Source: Salminus brasiliensis (taxonomy: Eukaryota > Chordata > Actinopteri > Characiformes > Bryconidae). Taken from it: a DNA stretch of 64,000 nucleotides. The stretch spans positions 4,581,309 through 4,645,308 of the forward strand of contig NC_132891.1 in assembly GCF_030463535.1 (NCBI RefSeq), read 5' to 3'. Positions within the stretch are counted from its first letter, which is position 1. The number at the start of each line of letters is the position of its first letter. The notes beneath the pieces are model-generated. The model was given only the letters and a program-made list of their open reading frames with translations, was not told where the DNA came from and ran no database searches. A program made the translations under genes and the position numbers. Below, piece after piece: positions 63,834 to 64,000 of the stretch.

Positions 63834-64000
63834 TATATATAGATAGACAGACAGGCAGATAGACAGATGGATGGATGGACAGACAGACAGACAGACAGAT
63901 AAATAGATAGATAGATAGACAGACAGACAGATAGATGGACGGACAGACAGATAGACAGATAGATAGACAGCCAGATAGACAGCCAGACAGAGAGATAGAT
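63740..64000 (+). repeat. GATA/GACA tetranucleotide tract, runs off the window
   Basis: Interspersed AGAT and AGAC units over at least 260 bp, with a few GATG variants. This is the Bkm-type simple repeat, often enriched on vertebrate sex chromosomes. The true end is beyond 64,000. Confidence 0.95.

Overview
This is about 64 kb of a teleost genome. It probably comes from an otophysan of the characiform or catfish type, judging by the repeat families; no species can be named from the sequence. Protein-coding exons are a small part. They are split by GT-AG introns and sit in a dense background of fish DNA-transposon fragments, tRNA-derived SINEs, LINE 3' ends, minisatellites and microsatellites. 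Exon boundaries were worked out by hand from splice consensus, reading phase and agreement with remembered family sequences.

Layout. (1) 1-10,260 has no recognised gene; it is dominated by two purine-rich 23-bp minisatellites (1,516-3,235 and 4,615-6,345), transposon fragments and CT/GA microsatellites. (2) 10,572-39,715 on the + strand is a 14-exon iqsec1-type gene (BRAG2-like Arf guanine-nucleotide exchange factor). It has a coiled coil, IQ motif, Sec7 domain, PH domain and a C-terminal PDZ ligand ending STVV. Every junction from 11,376 to 39,715 keeps phase, and a newly proposed first exon at 10,572-10,663 joins in frame, giving 1,144 aa. The likely 3' UTR runs to an AATAAA at 45,462 and contains a 1.7-kb inverted-repeat element and a SINE-derived array. 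(3) 49,729-50,439 on + is a leucine-rich platelet glycoprotein gene, gp9-like, with a one-exon coding region directly after a splice acceptor. (4) 57,340-54,476 on the - strand is cnbp: a non-coding first exon plus four coding exons encoding seven CCHC zinc knuckles. It is convergent with gp9. (5) 62,602-61,080 on - is a charged coiled-coil reading frame that needs two frame changes, so it may be a decaying or mis-modelled gene. (6) The window ends in a GATA/GACA tetranucleotide tract.

The genes are not an operon and share no pathway. IQSEC1 acts on Arf6 at membranes and synapses, GP9 belongs to the platelet/thrombocyte von Willebrand factor receptor, and CNBP is a nucleic-acid-binding translation and transcription factor. 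The human GP9-CNBP neighbourhood on 3q21 supports the gp9 call. From memory the Sec7 gene reads closer to IQSEC1 than to IQSEC2.

The points most worth a second look are the alternative iqsec1 first exon, an in-phase candidate alternative exon at 35,770, the unusually long cytoplasmic tail of the gp9-like protein, three degenerate ACTAC-TATCCCA motifs upstream of cnbp, and several nested or hairpin repeats in iqsec1 introns and 3' UTR. I found no convincing wholly new biological system.
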